A DNA stretch of 64,000 bases from Gautieria morchelliformis (Eukaryota; Basidiomycota; Agaricomycetes; Gomphales; Gomphaceae). Below, piece by piece: positions 21,031 to 33,002 of the stretch (position 1 is the stretch's first letter; each line of letters begins with the position of its first letter). Location of the stretch: contig WHVA01000460.1 of assembly GCA_015179125.1 (NCBI GenBank), positions 1 through 64,000 of the forward strand, given 5' to 3'. The notes under the pieces were generated by a model. It ran no database searches and was not told the DNA's origin. It worked only from the letters and a program-made list of their open reading frames with translations. The position numbers were made by a program, and so were the translations under genes.

Positions 21031-21949
21031 GTCACGTGCTCCTCCGGCCCCGTACGACGACGACGTCGTCGTATCGGCGACTCTAGAGGACTCCCTCATG
21101 GACGACCTCTATGAGTAATAGTTAACCCCTATAGTTGTCTATAGAGGGGGAGGGTGTAAATAACCCATGTACCTACATGTACATTAGTTATTATATAATC
21201 CCAGTGGGCCCCTTAGGGACCCACTGTATAGTTTATGCGTGGGAACCGGCTAGCGGTCCCCATCGCATCTTACTCTTACCTGTCACTACGTAGCATTCAG
21301 AATACCACTCATTGGTCAAGTTCTGCAGTGCCCTTGTGATACAAGGTCCTAAGATCGACATCTTTACACAAGGCCTAACTATGGTGGATGACAAGGTAAA
21401 GGTCATGTGGATGCATAATGGGACAAACAACTAGCATACTTTGGAATTCAAGCTGAGCGGACAAGAGGGATGTGTCCTTGATATTGGCAATAATTTTTTT
21501 GTTACCCTGTCCCGGGCATCCGCAGGTTGGTTAGGATCCAAAATATACCATCCACATGTTATGCGCGATTGCACAGCGAGTGCATCCATAAACTGGTTCA
21601 TTGCAGTAATTTGTATCATTGCAAATTTAGGGTCGTGGCATATAAAACATACTATCCAATTCAAGCATCAGGGTGATTCAAGGTACCTAATTTCAATGGG
21701 AAAACATATTTCAATACGTAGGTGTTACTATAATAAGGTTGCAATTATTGCATGACTATCATATCTGTAGAGTAAGTATTCCTGGCTGTGTGGCATACTT
21801 ACCTTGTGATTTAGCCGTTCTGCCACATTGTCATTTTGTAAGATAATGCTGATGGTATTTTATGCATGTGGTTTGGTACTTAGGATGATCAATAAGTATT
21901 CTCGGTGCAAGCCTTTGAATCTCATATCATTACAATTATATAATAGGCC
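21031..21949. other. Unassigned sequence between gypsy-1 and the TIR element
   Basis: No gene is recognised. It begins with a CG-rich patch containing ACGACGACGTCGTCGT (16-bp palindrome near 21053-21068), then turns AT-rich. A minus-strand open frame at 21431-21664 (NWIVCFICHDPKFAMIQITA) has no motif I can name. Confidence 0.35.
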
Positions 21950-22725
21950 GTTTCACGAAGGTGAATTCGACGTGAAATCGGTCCCGCACTCCGATGCGAA
22001 CTCGCAGAGATCGTGAATTCCGCAAAAGCAGCCTCGACCCTCCTTTCGCAGCAAACTCGCTTGCGCACTCGTCCGTGAACTTGCTCCCCAACTCGGTCCC
22101 CAGCATGCCGCTCCGCAGCACATACAGCTGGAAATTAATTACTATAGTACTAGACAATTTTCTTTGCCTTCCTTTGCTTCTCTTTTCTTATTTTTCCGCA
22201 GTACATGCATGCGCTGTCGCAGTACTGTGCGCAGCCTTTGCAAGTATCTTGTCTCTTCCTCTTCATCAAGATCCATATGAGACGACAGGGAAGCCGAGTC
22301 CAAGAGAGAGGAGATGAGATGAGATGCTGGAGATGCTGGAGACGGTACAGCTGTACTATAGATCGATAAGTAGTTGACATAATCCTCCTCTGAGCCATCC
22401 GCACCTTTTGAGCGATCCCATTCATCTACAACCTTGTCCCAACCGTCTCATCTTCGTCAGCCTGACGACGGATGTAGCATGCTTGTGGGCAGCATGTTGT
22501 TTGCGCAGTGGGGCATGTAATATGTAATGCTACAACATTGCTGCTGGTATGCCGCGCAAGCCGGGCCGGCTTGCTGTTAAATTCACAGATACGGAGAGAG
22601 GGGTTTCACGAAGGACCCAAATTCGGAGTGGATTTGGTGATGAAATAGTGTTTGAACTCTGGAGTTCACGTTGGAATTCACACCGAGTTCGTGACCGAAT
22701 CACATCGAATTCACCTTCGTGAAAC
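21950..22725. mobile_element. Non-autonomous DNA transposon with terminal inverted repeats (MITE-like)
   Basis: The left end reads GTTTCACGAAGGTGAATTCG and the right end is its exact reverse complement. Similarity between the ends continues imperfectly for about 60 bp. The 776-bp element is bordered on both sides by GCC (21947-21949 and 22726-22728), a possible 3-bp target duplication. Subterminal regions repeat short GAACTC/GAATTC and CGGT words, as binding sites of a transposase often do. No transposase is encoded. Superfamily is unclear. Confidence 0.78.
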
Positions 22726-22815
22726 GCCATGCATCAGTGGTTGTACACTCCGCAATCTCCGCCAGAAATTTACTTCACCCATCACTTTGAACTCCTCGTG
22801 AGTTTGATTGGACTC

Positions 22816-25634
22816 AGAGAGCAGATATGATGATCACTTGGGGAGGTGATCTGCGTTGGTGATGTACTACTGCGTGTGCATGCTAGATAAGGCGCTGGAA
22901 GTCTGGAACCCTATGATGGACCATGGTTGTACCGAGATGCAACGTCGCTTGGTCATTGTAACCCGCCGGTCAGTGAGTGGCGTGTTTATTATGTATCTAA
23001 GCCATGATGATATCTTGCTAGCGGGGCTAAGGTCTTAGACAGTATAGCGAAAAGCCTTGCCTAGCCTGCTGTCACCATTTCCTTCCTCGGATTTTTGGTT
23101 GAGGTACATCAGGTGTTGCCGAAACACGAAGCACATCGCAATCGACAATACTGCACATGTAAAGCATACCCAAAAGCTATTACGGTAGCTTGGACCCCAC
23201 GTAATGGGCCTACAAAGACCATCAATAATGAGATTCCTTGTGTCAACATCAACGATACTGAAACGTTCTCACCAGATGTATCTGCCATGACAGGAATTAG
23301 CATCACGTATAATTTGAAAAGGGGAATGGTACTGACGATCCTACAATATTTCCCGAATTACTGAGACCATTCATGAGAGCCAGGGCTGCTGCGCGTTTGT
23401 ACGTTGGTCGAGGGAAGGAGTTTGACATCCAAGTATAGCTGCACACGAGCCCTGGGGTGAAGATTAGAGCAAATAACTGCGTTGCAACATTTACGACACA
23501 TACCGCCGTACGCCTGGGCCATGAGGAAGCTTGGAACGATGTATCATAAGATATTAAGCATTTACGTAGATGTATTGCACCTACAGGGACACATAGCGAG
23601 CTGCTACATGTTGTGTCGAAATAGCGATTATGAAGCCTACTAGACCCGTTACGATCGAACCAGTTATGTGAAAGAACCGTTCCTGTGTTTTGTCCGAGTG
23701 CCTAACGCGAAGTGCATTAGTTAGAACTGGGCGTACCATGCGCGGCTCACCGTGTCAGCAAGAGGGAACTAGCTGCTGCAAGGATCCATGGAGGAGCTGT
23801 GAGCAGAAGTGTCACCGTTGTAGAAAACCCGAGAGTGGCGGTAAGGGCTAATATGATACTGGTTAGTCTAATAGTATTTGATGTGGACGTATATCTACGT
23901 ACTTGGGAAATAGATGTTGAAGGAAAGTGCGACCAACTGCAAGAACAGTATCATGGTGAACCACCATACCTTCCAATCGGACACAGCAAGAATAAATCCT
24001 CGATATGCTCCTCCAGGATCTTCATCATCCATACCACCCGCGTCCTCGCTCATGCGTTTTTCCGCCAACTTCCTTTCTAAGCTGCGGAGAATATATCGGT
24101 GGACCATCAGGTTTCAAATAATAGGACTCACGGCGACAACCACTTGGTATTCCCGGGAAAATCAGGAAGCATGAAAATAGCGACAATCGCGGTGGCTATA
24201 GTTAAACTTCCCTCGATATAATAAAGCCACCTGGTGTTGTGTCACCTGACCGTAACCGGTAATAGTAAAGCACAAACCTCCAGGCTGCATGGCCCAATAC
24301 CCCTTCCATACCCGACAATATACCGGCAGCTAATAGACCGCCAAACGCGTTGCTGACCAGACTCCCTGGAGCATTGTGAGTGCTTAACTTACAAGAGTTC
24401 TATGTAGTACCAACCAATGTATAGCATAGAAGTTCGATAACCGACTTCCTCTCGCTGTCAAATGAATAAAATAAGCCATTTGGGCATGTATTTCGAGCAA
24501 AATGCATGCCTTGTACCACTTTGATATCATGAACAATGCGCCAGGAAAGAAAGCAGCCTCCACGACTATATGCGAGATAATAGTGAACACCAGTTCATAT
24601 CTGCATCAAAACTCGCGCAAGAAGACGGAGGCAACAGACTTACCGCCAAGAAAGAGTCTAGCCACAAGGGCTCCGACGAAGCTAACACGTCAAGTCAGTA
24701 GATATTGTTGCGATGGTGGTCCGGAACTCATAAAGACACCTTTGAGCCACACCTATATCAAGTAAGATCTATGAAGACTGGAATTTAATGCAGATTGAAC
24801 CTGTGAGGGCCGAGATCATGCCCCAGATAATCATGCAGGCGGGTATGTAAAGTGAAGGTCGACCGATGTAATTCAAGAGGATGTTACTTGGATGGAAAGC
24901 AGGATGCACCCAGTAAATCTCTAGCTCATCAACGGTCAACTGATAGAACTTACGATGGAACTTGCATCGGGCAGTACCCGACATAAAGGATGGACAATAC
25001 TGTGCTGAACTGTTGTCCATGAAGGTGGAGATCGCGCTCAAATCCTTTCAATCTCGCAGCACTGCATATATTGGTTCACCCATAGATAACGTTAAATCAC
25101 GACAAGGACGAACGCAGCATTGTTTCTGTCGATCTGACGGAACCAGTGTGAGGTATGAGACAATGGCGCAGTTCCTGGTACAACGCACATAATTCAAAAT
25201 ATAGATCAAACCGAGACAGGACATCCTGATGTCGAGTTTCCAGCTGTGCCATGACCCTCAGACGATAACAACAGTGAGATTTAAAAGGGGAAAGCCCACA
25301 GTAATTTCTTTTCAAGTTTGGCGCGTCCCTCCTTTCCACCGAACTCAGCGTCGGGAGCATCGCACGCTTCGACGACGATAGTATCGTCCTTCTCATCGCG
25401 AGATTTCTCATCTCCATTTCCTGACATGGTGGTTCACTCGAGAGTGCTGAGAGCGGATGGATAACATAAATGGACGAGAAGATGGACACGGGTTCTTTAG
25501 GTCGTAATCAGCTGACATGTAGACTGGCATGCTCCACGCGAGTTACAGTACCGAAGTTGCACCCTGGTTTGTGTTTTTGCTACCAATAGATATACTGAAT
25601 GGTGTGCCTAATATATATATTGGTAGTAAAATGG
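22816..25634 (-). repeat. Inverted duplication arm 2 (MFS transporter unit)
   Basis: This is the reverse-complement partner of 4281-7049. It is about 50 bp longer because of small indels in the flanks, for example an added stretch near 25541-25580 and in the 3' flank at 22855-22895. Confidence 0.9.
23035..25427 (-). CDS. MFS transporter, anion:cation symporter (allantoate permease/TNA1-like), copy 2
   Basis: The start is ATG 25427 (MSGNGDEKSRDEKDD), the stop TAA 23035-23037. It has the same intron layout as copy 1 and an uninterrupted spliced frame, so both copies could be functional. Differences visible in the protein include MSGNGD for MSANGE, LIYIL for VIFIL, SFVG for SFAG, VGYRTSMLY for IGSRISMLY, PPWIL for PPWSL and QHVAAR for QHIAAR. 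The last intron ends in TAG instead of CAG, and the GC-AG intron after the ISKWYK segment is kept. Copy 2 matches what I expect of the family at YRTS, so copy 1 may be the more derived. The gene is divergent from the RING-type gene, 414 bp away. Confidence 0.88.
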
Positions 25635-25841
25635 AACCTCAATTACACTGCACGTCCACTAACAGATAGGGTATGAACTCATCGGGTAGCTCTATGCCAG
25701 CGGCCTGGCGGGCCGCGGCACTAAAATGGGGAGGTGTCCACAAGAGTCTACAGCCCTGTTTGTCTCGGTGTATTGTTGCTCACGTGACTATCACGCGTTG
25801 TTCAGACTTTATTGTCACTACATCATCAACACATTCAACCT

Positions 25842-27018
25842 ATGGCAGCAGCTAGCAGGACCATTTCTGTCGCGGAATCTAGGTGATTGACATTATGCCA
25901 ATGCCACTACTACACTCACTTCCTTTTCTGCAGTGAGGCATGCATGGAGTTTCTAAGGACACTCCCCCGACTTAATCTCACCGAACTTCCGTCAGGTGAG
26001 TAGCTCGCGTAGCATCAGCCATGCAGGATCACTTTCCTTTGGGAATTAGGTGATTGCCCTATATGTCTCACGCCCTTTGCTATCATACTCGAAGGCCGAC
26101 CTTCGACTCCTGAGGAACGGTCAGGTGTCACGAAACTACCATGTGGACACCTATTTTGCATGGCCGAGTGAGCGTACCAATGAACGCATTGTCACGGGGT
26201 AAGCTGAATACTTGCCTAGTATTTCCGAGTGGATACATACCCCACGTGGTACCTGTCCAACCTGTCGTGACTTATTTCTGGTCATTCCGGAGCTCCCAGA
26301 TGATGAGTCTTCCGACGGAGGCGAGTATATTCCCGGGAGTGATAGTGTGGCTGATGATATGATGGACGGCGAGATGTGGTCGGATGAAGACGGGGGGGCG
26401 TGGACAGACGGCGAGGATATGTCTTTCGACGAAGGCATTACAGAAGGAGAGACCGATTCTTCCTCGGAGAGATCTTCTGACGGGGCCCAAGTTGATTTGG
26501 ACGAGACAAGTGTTCCTGCTGCTGGGCAACTTGTGCAATCGTCATCTATGGACACTGCGGTTATTTCCCTGGTGGGTGAAGTACCATCCTTGGGCAGTCC
26601 TTACGGTACGAGGAATTCATCTCGGGAAAGTTGTCATAAAGCATGATTTGTCTGCAGATGACCCCAATTGCGAACAAATCAAGATGGAGCTGATAGGATG
26701 GAGAACAAGGATTGATCATATTCAGCTACAAGACTGGATCTCTCGCAAGGTCTGCCGACATTACTGTTGTCGCTCCTTGTCAACTTATGTTTCATGGTGC
26801 AGGAGGAAACCCGCTCGACGATCCATCAAGGTTTTTGTGCTTTGAGCACTCTCAAGCCCAGAATTGATGCCATAGATCGACATACACGTGCTAACCTCTC
26901 ATTTGTGCATCAGGCACTCGCAACTGTCCAGGAACTCCATGAAGAGATGGAGTCAAAGCTTGAAATGATACATGATGTCGACCAGTACTTGGCCGGCCAA
27001 CGACACGATCGTTCATAG
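25842..27018 (+). CDS. RING-type zinc finger protein, acidic and coiled-coil C-terminus
   Basis: The start is ATG 25842 (MAAASRTISVAES), the stop TAG 27016-27018, with five short introns. Near the N-terminus is a RING-like set of ligands: CPIC, then LPCGHLFC and, after an intron, WIHTPRGTCPTC. The position of the sixth ligand is occupied by Asp (HLFCMAD), so the finger has seven Cys/His plus a possible Asp ligand. A long acidic, low-complexity segment follows (about 100 residues, rich in Asp, Glu and Ser), then a helical C-terminus (ALATVQELHEEMESKLEMIH). It is probably a ubiquitin E3 ligase; substrate and orthologue are unknown. Confidence 0.78.
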
Positions 27019-27089
27019 GCAGCTCGTGAGAGAACCCGGCTTTTGACTAGTATTCCGCGGTATATGTAAAGTCTTTTGTTTATGTAGCA

Positions 27090-28693
27090 TTAAATCCCTA
27101 GGAGACCTCTGACCGAGTCATCCCCGATTGTCTTCCAATCATCTGTCTTTCCACTCCACTTTCCGCCCTTCCCGCCGCCTTTAATGCCTTTGGTTTTGAG
27201 CTTATCTCCGAGTTCTTTGACTTCTTTCTCATCTGAGCCGAACACTAAAACGACGGCATTATTGGAGGAACTTTGCACGGCTGAAGACACCAGTACAATG
27301 AGGAAAGGCGTGGATGCAGCTGTTGAAGCAGACCAGGCGGAATGGATCGCAGATAAAAGACCAAGTGGATTTGACGAAGAATCATAACGGTGGCGAAATG
27401 CTGCAAATTGATGTCTATCAACGTTGGCATAGGCTCGTTGCTGTTCATCTAGAAGGTCTTTGACAATGAGTTTGGCTACCTCGTCCTCAAGCTCTTCAGC
27501 ACGTTTGTGAGCTTTGCGTCTGCCATCTGTTTCGAAAACTAGCCTCTCAGGAACCTGGGTAGCTGCACATCCGTAGGTTGTCGCAGCGCTTGTGAGAAGG
27601 TTGTGAGTATGAGACAAGTAAGTTCGGACCCGTGGACCAGCACAAAAGAAAATGCGCACCCGACCACGAGACAGCGGCTCTGTCTGTGGAAGGATGAACA
27701 CTGTGAGGCCCTGCAAGGTTGGGAGGTGGGTGCCACAGCATCTAGGGCGAATGGTAAGGTTGGTGGAATCGTTGGCGAAATAAAGAATAAACAAACGGGT
27801 TCCGGTCAAGGCCTTCGATTACGACGGTACGGTTAACACCCCCGGTATAATCCAAAGGTAATCCCTTCATCGCGTTTCTATCCCCGTTGCCTCGCACATG
27901 GCTGGTCAGATCTTCTACTTCAACGTGCAGCCGGGTTCCTTGCATGCAGTATGCGTTGGCAGCATCCTCTATCGCTTGAAGCTCCTCAGCTGTAGGAGCA
28001 CGTGGGACTTCAATATACGCTGGATTGGGAGATTGCGTTAGATACCAGGATGGAGTTGGCAAATTCAAACGCGTTTCAAGGAGCGCGGATATCAAATGTT
28101 GGCAAGTGTGTATACACATCTGATACGTAGTGTACATTGTGAGAATGAGCCTATGCGAAGAAAAATCCACGGGCGCACATGGTCGTATCGGCGTTTGAAG
28201 CCCTCGTCTCCTAGGGCAACAGTCACACGAGCTCCAGCGACAAGGGTGTGAAGTGTAGCCTGGTCGCCCTTAATGTAATGGATAGCCTGTGCGCCATGAC
28301 GCTTTACTTCCAGTACATCCCAACAGTGCCCATCCTGACTGCTGATGTGACCAATATCTGATGGCTGCCCACCACCTTCAGGAAACAAGACCGTGTCCTG
28401 TAGCTGGACCTCGAAGAATGCTCCGTCCTGCTGTTTAGTCTGAGCCTTCTTCTTTTTATCTTTCGAGGCCTCCAATCCGGAGGAAGCGGTGCACGCAATG
28501 ACATGGGTTTCCAACTCTTTTAATAGTGGGTCACCTGTGTGCAAAGATGCATAATTGACTAGCGAGTCACTCAGTGGTGAGACTTACGTTGACAAGCCAA
28601 CAGACCAACAGGAATCGGTACTGATTGGTCGGTGGAAACGCGCAGGGTAGGAGAAATAATGCGGTGATAGCCCTGCGAGTCTGGGGTTGACAT
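27090..28693 (-). CDS. AARSD1: AlaX/AARSD1-type alanyl-tRNA editing protein
   Basis: This is a stand-alone editing protein related to the editing domain of alanyl-tRNA synthetase, which hydrolyses Ser mischarged onto tRNA-Ala. The start is ATG 28693 (MSTPDSQGYHRIISP); the stop TAA is at 27090-27092. Three introns lie after ACQ, after RRYDH and after LDRNP. Diagnostic motifs are DTVLFPEGGGQPSD, the zinc-binding HTCQH after the second intron, and CCGTHLPTL after the third, giving the HxxxH plus CxxxH metal set. The C-terminal third resembles the DHHA1-like tail (ELEDEVAKLIVKDLL). It is tail-to-tail with the RING gene, 71 bp between stops. Confidence 0.9.
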
Positions 28694-28830
28694 TACTAGC
28701 GCAGAGGCGATATATATCAGAAAAGGTATATACGGGAAGGATTAATGCTGGTGATTGGGTCACGCCCGTGACGCAACTAAGGATAACAACCAAAATACTA
28801 GTTTTGCCAACAATATCAATGAACGACCTG

Positions 28831-29809
28831 TTATACATATTGCACAGTCATGGCCCAACCCTTCTTCAACGTGAAACCGTCCAAGGCCTCTTTAGCCACG
28901 GATGCCAGATCTGGGGAATCAAACGCCACCTGAGCCATTTTAGCACGCCCATTGGGCCCGGGTGCTGGTGATTGCGCGACGTGCGTCGACTGGAAACCTT
29001 GGTATCTGATGTTGTCTGAGACTTAAGGTCATACATCGAGGCTGAGGGGAAGACGTACTGTTGAAATAAGACAGAGAGTACATCATCGGTGACTTCTTGG
29101 GGGAGATTTGTACATAGCAAAGCCGCAGTTGGGTGTTTAACGACTGGTTGCGGAGGTGTCGCTGGAAAAGGTAAAAGTTATGACCCTATGATAGTCGTAT
29201 GGCCAAGACAGCTCACCAGCGTGGCCATTCGCATCGCCGGGGGGTCGCCCATCCTCCTCCTCGATGTCCATCTCATCCATTTCTTCCTCATTTTCATACT
29301 TTCCCCTCTTTCTATCCGGCTCGGTTTCCACATCATCATCTTCCCGTGTTCGCTTTTCAACGGAAAGCCCGTTCGCAAGACTTGACGCAGCCGGCGGATT
29401 CTTGGATAGACTTGGGTGAACGAAGTTCGGGTCTTCTTTCTGAAGTGTGGCGTATGATTTTGTTTTGGCGTACTCTATGTGCTGTGGGGTGATGTAATAC
29501 CCAAGAGGGTATGGTAGTGCACGGGGTGAGCAACTGGGATCACAGCGCTGAAGAATGGTCATAAGAGCAACGAACCATGGGCTTATCATAGAACATCATG
29601 CCTTCGCAAGCCCTCATGGCTGTAGTTGCGCCCGCCAGGTCGGCGAAGACAAGGAAGGCCTGACCGCGCATTTTTGCGCTTTTGGACGCAACCACGTCAA
29701 TGATTTTGCCATATGTGGTAAAAAGGGCGTGTAGTTGTGCACGCAGCTCGTCCTTTTGCACCTGGTCGTTTAGATTTTTGAGGTAGAGGGTCGCGTTGGG
29801 TGCGGACAT
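28831..29809 (-). CDS. U1A/U2B''-family spliceosomal snRNP protein, two RRMs
   Basis: The start is ATG 29809 (MSAPNATLYLKNLNDQ), the stop TAA 28831-28833, with three introns and about 258 residues. RRM1 at residues 6-85 has RNP2-like LYLKNL and RNP1-like MRGQAFLVF. A charged linker follows with KRTREDDDVETEPDRKRGK and an acidic EEEMDEMDIEEEDG run. RRM2 contains LLCTNLPQEVTDDVLSVLF and ends MTVQYV. The family binds stem-loops of U1 or U2 snRNA. Many fungi have a single member, so U1A and U2B'' roles cannot be separated here. It lies 137 bp downstream of the AARSD1 start on the same strand. Confidence 0.9.
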
Positions 29810-30030
29810 CCTTGCTAGTGGACAAGCGCCCGCGTACGTAAGCTCACCCAGTGCACGTTCGCTCCAAAAAACGTTACGCCGTCTCTTTTAGAACAATAAG
29901 GCACCTCCGACTGGTTTGTAGGTGTTGAACGGCACTACCTTTTCCCCTTCGTGCTATAAGGATAGCTTTAACGACCTAAGGACGTGTCCAGTACGACATC
30001 CCATGTTACGTCCCTCCCGCTCGACTTGAA

Positions 30031-31401
30031 ATGAACGTGTTACAAGCTCCAAAATGGCTCCCTGAAGTATTGGTACCATTTTTCACTCTGTCGTATCCTA
30101 CCGCACGCCCCACGAATCCCGACTCGTATCCAACTTCCGATTACTATGGGACTGGCCGGCTGGACGCATGTTTCGTGCTCACATGGATCTTAGTCCTCGG
30201 CATTCTTAGAGAATGCCTGAGGCTGGGATGTTTTGAACCATTCGCGCGGCAATATCTCTATCGCAAGGACATGGTCCAAAAAGGACCGCCCCGTACCGCG
30301 CTCAATGGGACCGCGGATCGCGTTGCCAGCGCGCACATGGCGACCGCCAACGGCGAGCCAGCTCATGCGCCATCGCCGCCGCATGCATCCCGCACTCCAA
30401 CCAAGAACGTAGTCAAACTGCGCCCTAAAGGGATGAGCAAGGCTGCATGGATGCGCGAGAGGAGCGCTGTCCGGTTTGCAGAGCAAGGCTGGCAATTCAC
30501 CTATTATATAGTGTATTGGCCCCTGGGCTTGGTGAGACATAGTGATCCTGAAGGGATCTCAGTTAATTGTCTTATTACAGTATATCCATTGGGGTCTGCC
30601 GAGTGCGCCATTTCAACTCGACAGACTATGGCTCAACTATCCACACATCCCATTGTGTGGCCCAGTCAAATTTTACTATCTAACCCAGTTGGCATTTTGG
30701 TGTCATCAGGTCCTCTTGTTGAATGCTGAAGCTTGGAGGAAGGACCATTTTCAGATGATGTCTCATCACATTATCACGATCTCCCTGGTCATTGCAAGTT
30801 ATTCGTACAATTTCACGCGTGTAGGGGTGCTTATCATGGTGCTCATGGATTGGTGTGATATTTTCTTGGCTGTACGTCGTCTTCTGTCGATTGGTTCAAT
30901 ATATATTGAGGCTTTCTGGGGCAGGCCGTCAAAATTTGTCGGTATCTCAGGTTACCAGACCTTGTGCCAAACGCCATATTTGCAATATTTGCAATATCGT
31001 GGATTATTACACGCCATGTCCTCTTCGGCATTGTTATATACTCGGCCTACCATGTTGCACCGTTGTTAATTCCATTCACATGGGCACCGGAACGCGGGCA
31101 TTATCTCACTCATGACGCCTACGTCGCGTTTGTCGGTCTGATGATGGCCTTACAGGTGAGCAAGGGTAAAGATGTGCAACACCGCTAAGTACTGAAGTCT
31201 GGATGTTTAGGTGATTCTTTGCTTTTGGTTGATTATGCTTGGTCGAGTGGTGTGGTATGTTTTAAGGGGGAATCCGCCAGACGACATGCGAAGTGACGAC
31301 GAAGGGTACGTTGTGATTCCTTGCTGTCAACGACGACGCTGACATCCCCGCGAAGGGAGGGTGAAAGTGAGGACGAAGACCCCACAAAAAAAGATCAATA
31401 A
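30031..31401 (+). CDS. LAG1: Ceramide synthase, TLC domain (LAG1/LAC1)
   Basis: This ER membrane enzyme joins a sphingoid base to acyl-CoA to make ceramide. The start is ATG 30031 (MNVLQAPKWLPEVLVPFFTL), the stop TAA 31399-31401, with four introns; the first falls after WPLGL at a codon border. The protein has several hydrophobic helices, an Ala/Pro-rich loop, and the Lag1 motif around HQVLLLNAEAWRKDHFQMMS. The catalytic-type His pair is in SHHIITISL, followed by the DWCDIFLA segment. An acidic C-terminus (DDEGEGESEDEDP) ends in KKDQ, similar to dilysine ER signals but not a strict KKxx. It is divergent from the snRNP gene, 221 bp between starts. Confidence 0.93.
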
Positions 31402-31753
31402 GCAAGGGCGCAGAGCGTGTGGGTCGACTCCCGCCATGGCCTCTGCCTATTCTCGAGCGCGTGTCGTTCTGGGTCCATTGTAGACCACGCTGGCTAGATC
31501 ACTCGAACGGTACAGGAGTTCGACAATGGGGCATCGCATTCCTCAAGAAAAAATTGTGAGCGTTGCAGGAATGATGTTTCCTTCCTCAGATGTATATATT
31601 ACGCTTGACTTACAGTAAGTACATAGTAACTGTGCGAAAAAACCGCAGATGACAGACGCCTGCGGAGTCTCAAAACAGAGATCGCAGAACGCGTTATTAC
31701 TTAGAGCAAGACCGATTCTACTACCCTGTCCTGCTTATTGTATCCAGTCAGCA
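31402..31753. other. Intergenic, LAG1 terminator and SNF7 promoter region
   Basis: I see no gene in these 352 bp. There is an A-run near 31544-31553 and an AT-rich patch (GTATATATTA) at about 31589-31600. Confidence 0.5.
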
Positions 31754-32653
31754 ATGGCGTCTTGGATGAGCTATATCACTGGACGTCGAGACACCAAAGC
31801 TTCAGCCCGTGACGCTATCGTCACTTTACGGCAGCAGCTGGGTATGCTAGAGAAGAAGGAGGAATATCTGCAGAAGAAGATTGACGATGAAGTGCGGAAG
31901 GCAAAGGCTAATGCTGTCAGCAATAAGAGTTGTGAGTAGAACGAATGGGTGCAGATAGCATGCCACATGTTCAGATAGCTCATTATTACTTGTGCGGCTA
32001 GTGGCAACGCAAGCGTTGCGGCGGAAGAAGGCAGCTGAAAATCAGCTGGATCAACTAGCAGGACAGCGGTTGCAACTGGAAATGCAGGTTAACACCATTG
32101 AATCGGCCAACTTGAACGCGGAGACCATGCTAGCGATGAAGAAAGGCTCGGATGCGCTCAAGGCTATACACGGCAATATGTCAGTGGTGTTTAAAACAAT
32201 ACGACTTGTCTGCTGATGATGATGGCTATGATGTCATAACGCGCGTTGAAAACAGAAATCTTAACAAGGTTGATGAGACGATGGAGGCTATCAATGCACA
32301 GAGGGAAATTGCGAATGAGATTTCAGAAGCGATTTCGAATCCTGTGGGGGCAGGCATCGACATTGATGAGGTGAGATTTCAATAGAGCTGCAGGTCTCAT
32401 ATCTGACTCGGTTCGATTTGGCAGGATGAACTTAAGCAGGAGCTGGCAGACCTAGAGTCAGAGGAGCTGAATGACCGGCTCATGGGTGCAGATCGCGCTC
32501 CAATACACAGCCCAGCTGGACCGAGCAGAGTCGTACCAGAAAGTAAGTGTACAACTGTCTAAACTGTTCTTTACTGATTTCCATGCAGCACGAGAAGAAA
32601 TAGATGAGGAGGAAGCACAGCTTAAAGAGTTACAGGCCGCATTGGCAATGTGA
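31754..32653 (+). CDS. SNF7: ESCRT-III subunit SNF7/VPS32 (CHMP4)
   Basis: This is the core polymerising ESCRT-III protein, acting in endosomal vesicle budding, nuclear envelope sealing and membrane repair. The start is ATG 31754 (MASWMSYITGRRDTKASARD), as in other fungal Snf7 proteins, rather than an upstream codon. The stop TGA is at 32651-32653; four introns; about 216 residues. A basic alpha-1/alpha-2 hairpin (RDAIVTLRQQLGMLEKKEEY, RLQLEMQVNTIESANLNAET) is followed by NLNKVDETMEAINAQREIAN. The acidic C-terminus has an MIM1-like helix (EEEAQLKELQAALAM) that would bind Vps4. It is convergent with NEM1. Confidence 0.94.
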
Positions 32654-33002
32654 CCACTACTTCCTTCCCAGTTGCGTTTGTCCATTGTGCCCTCACTGTT
32701 ACCTTTATCCTGCATCGCAATCATTGTTTCTTAATCTTAGTCGTGTTAGTAATGGATACTCCATCGTAGGAATATGATTGTACGCTTATACACATACATC
32801 TAGTCGGATGGGTCCATTCGACTGTTAAAAAAACATAACCAATCAAGAGCGACCCTGATACCACGAAAATTACAGAGGTGTACTTGCTGAGGCTTTAATT
32901 AGTTTGCCATGATGAACACGAGCTTAGATTACCACGAGTAGAAAAGAATCCCGAGAAACAAAACTTCCCAGCACAACGGCACATACCGTCCAGCAACTCT
33001 CG
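32654..33002. other. Intergenic between SNF7 and NEM1 stop codons
   Basis: These are 349 bp of convergent 3' ends. There is no gene. An A-run AAAAAAACATAAC is near 32826 and AT-rich patches that could serve 3'-end formation are present on both strands. Confidence 0.5.

Noticed and set aside
21053-21068. CG-rich palindrome ACGACGACGTCGTCGT
   Set aside because: Simple trinucleotide runs in both directions explain it.
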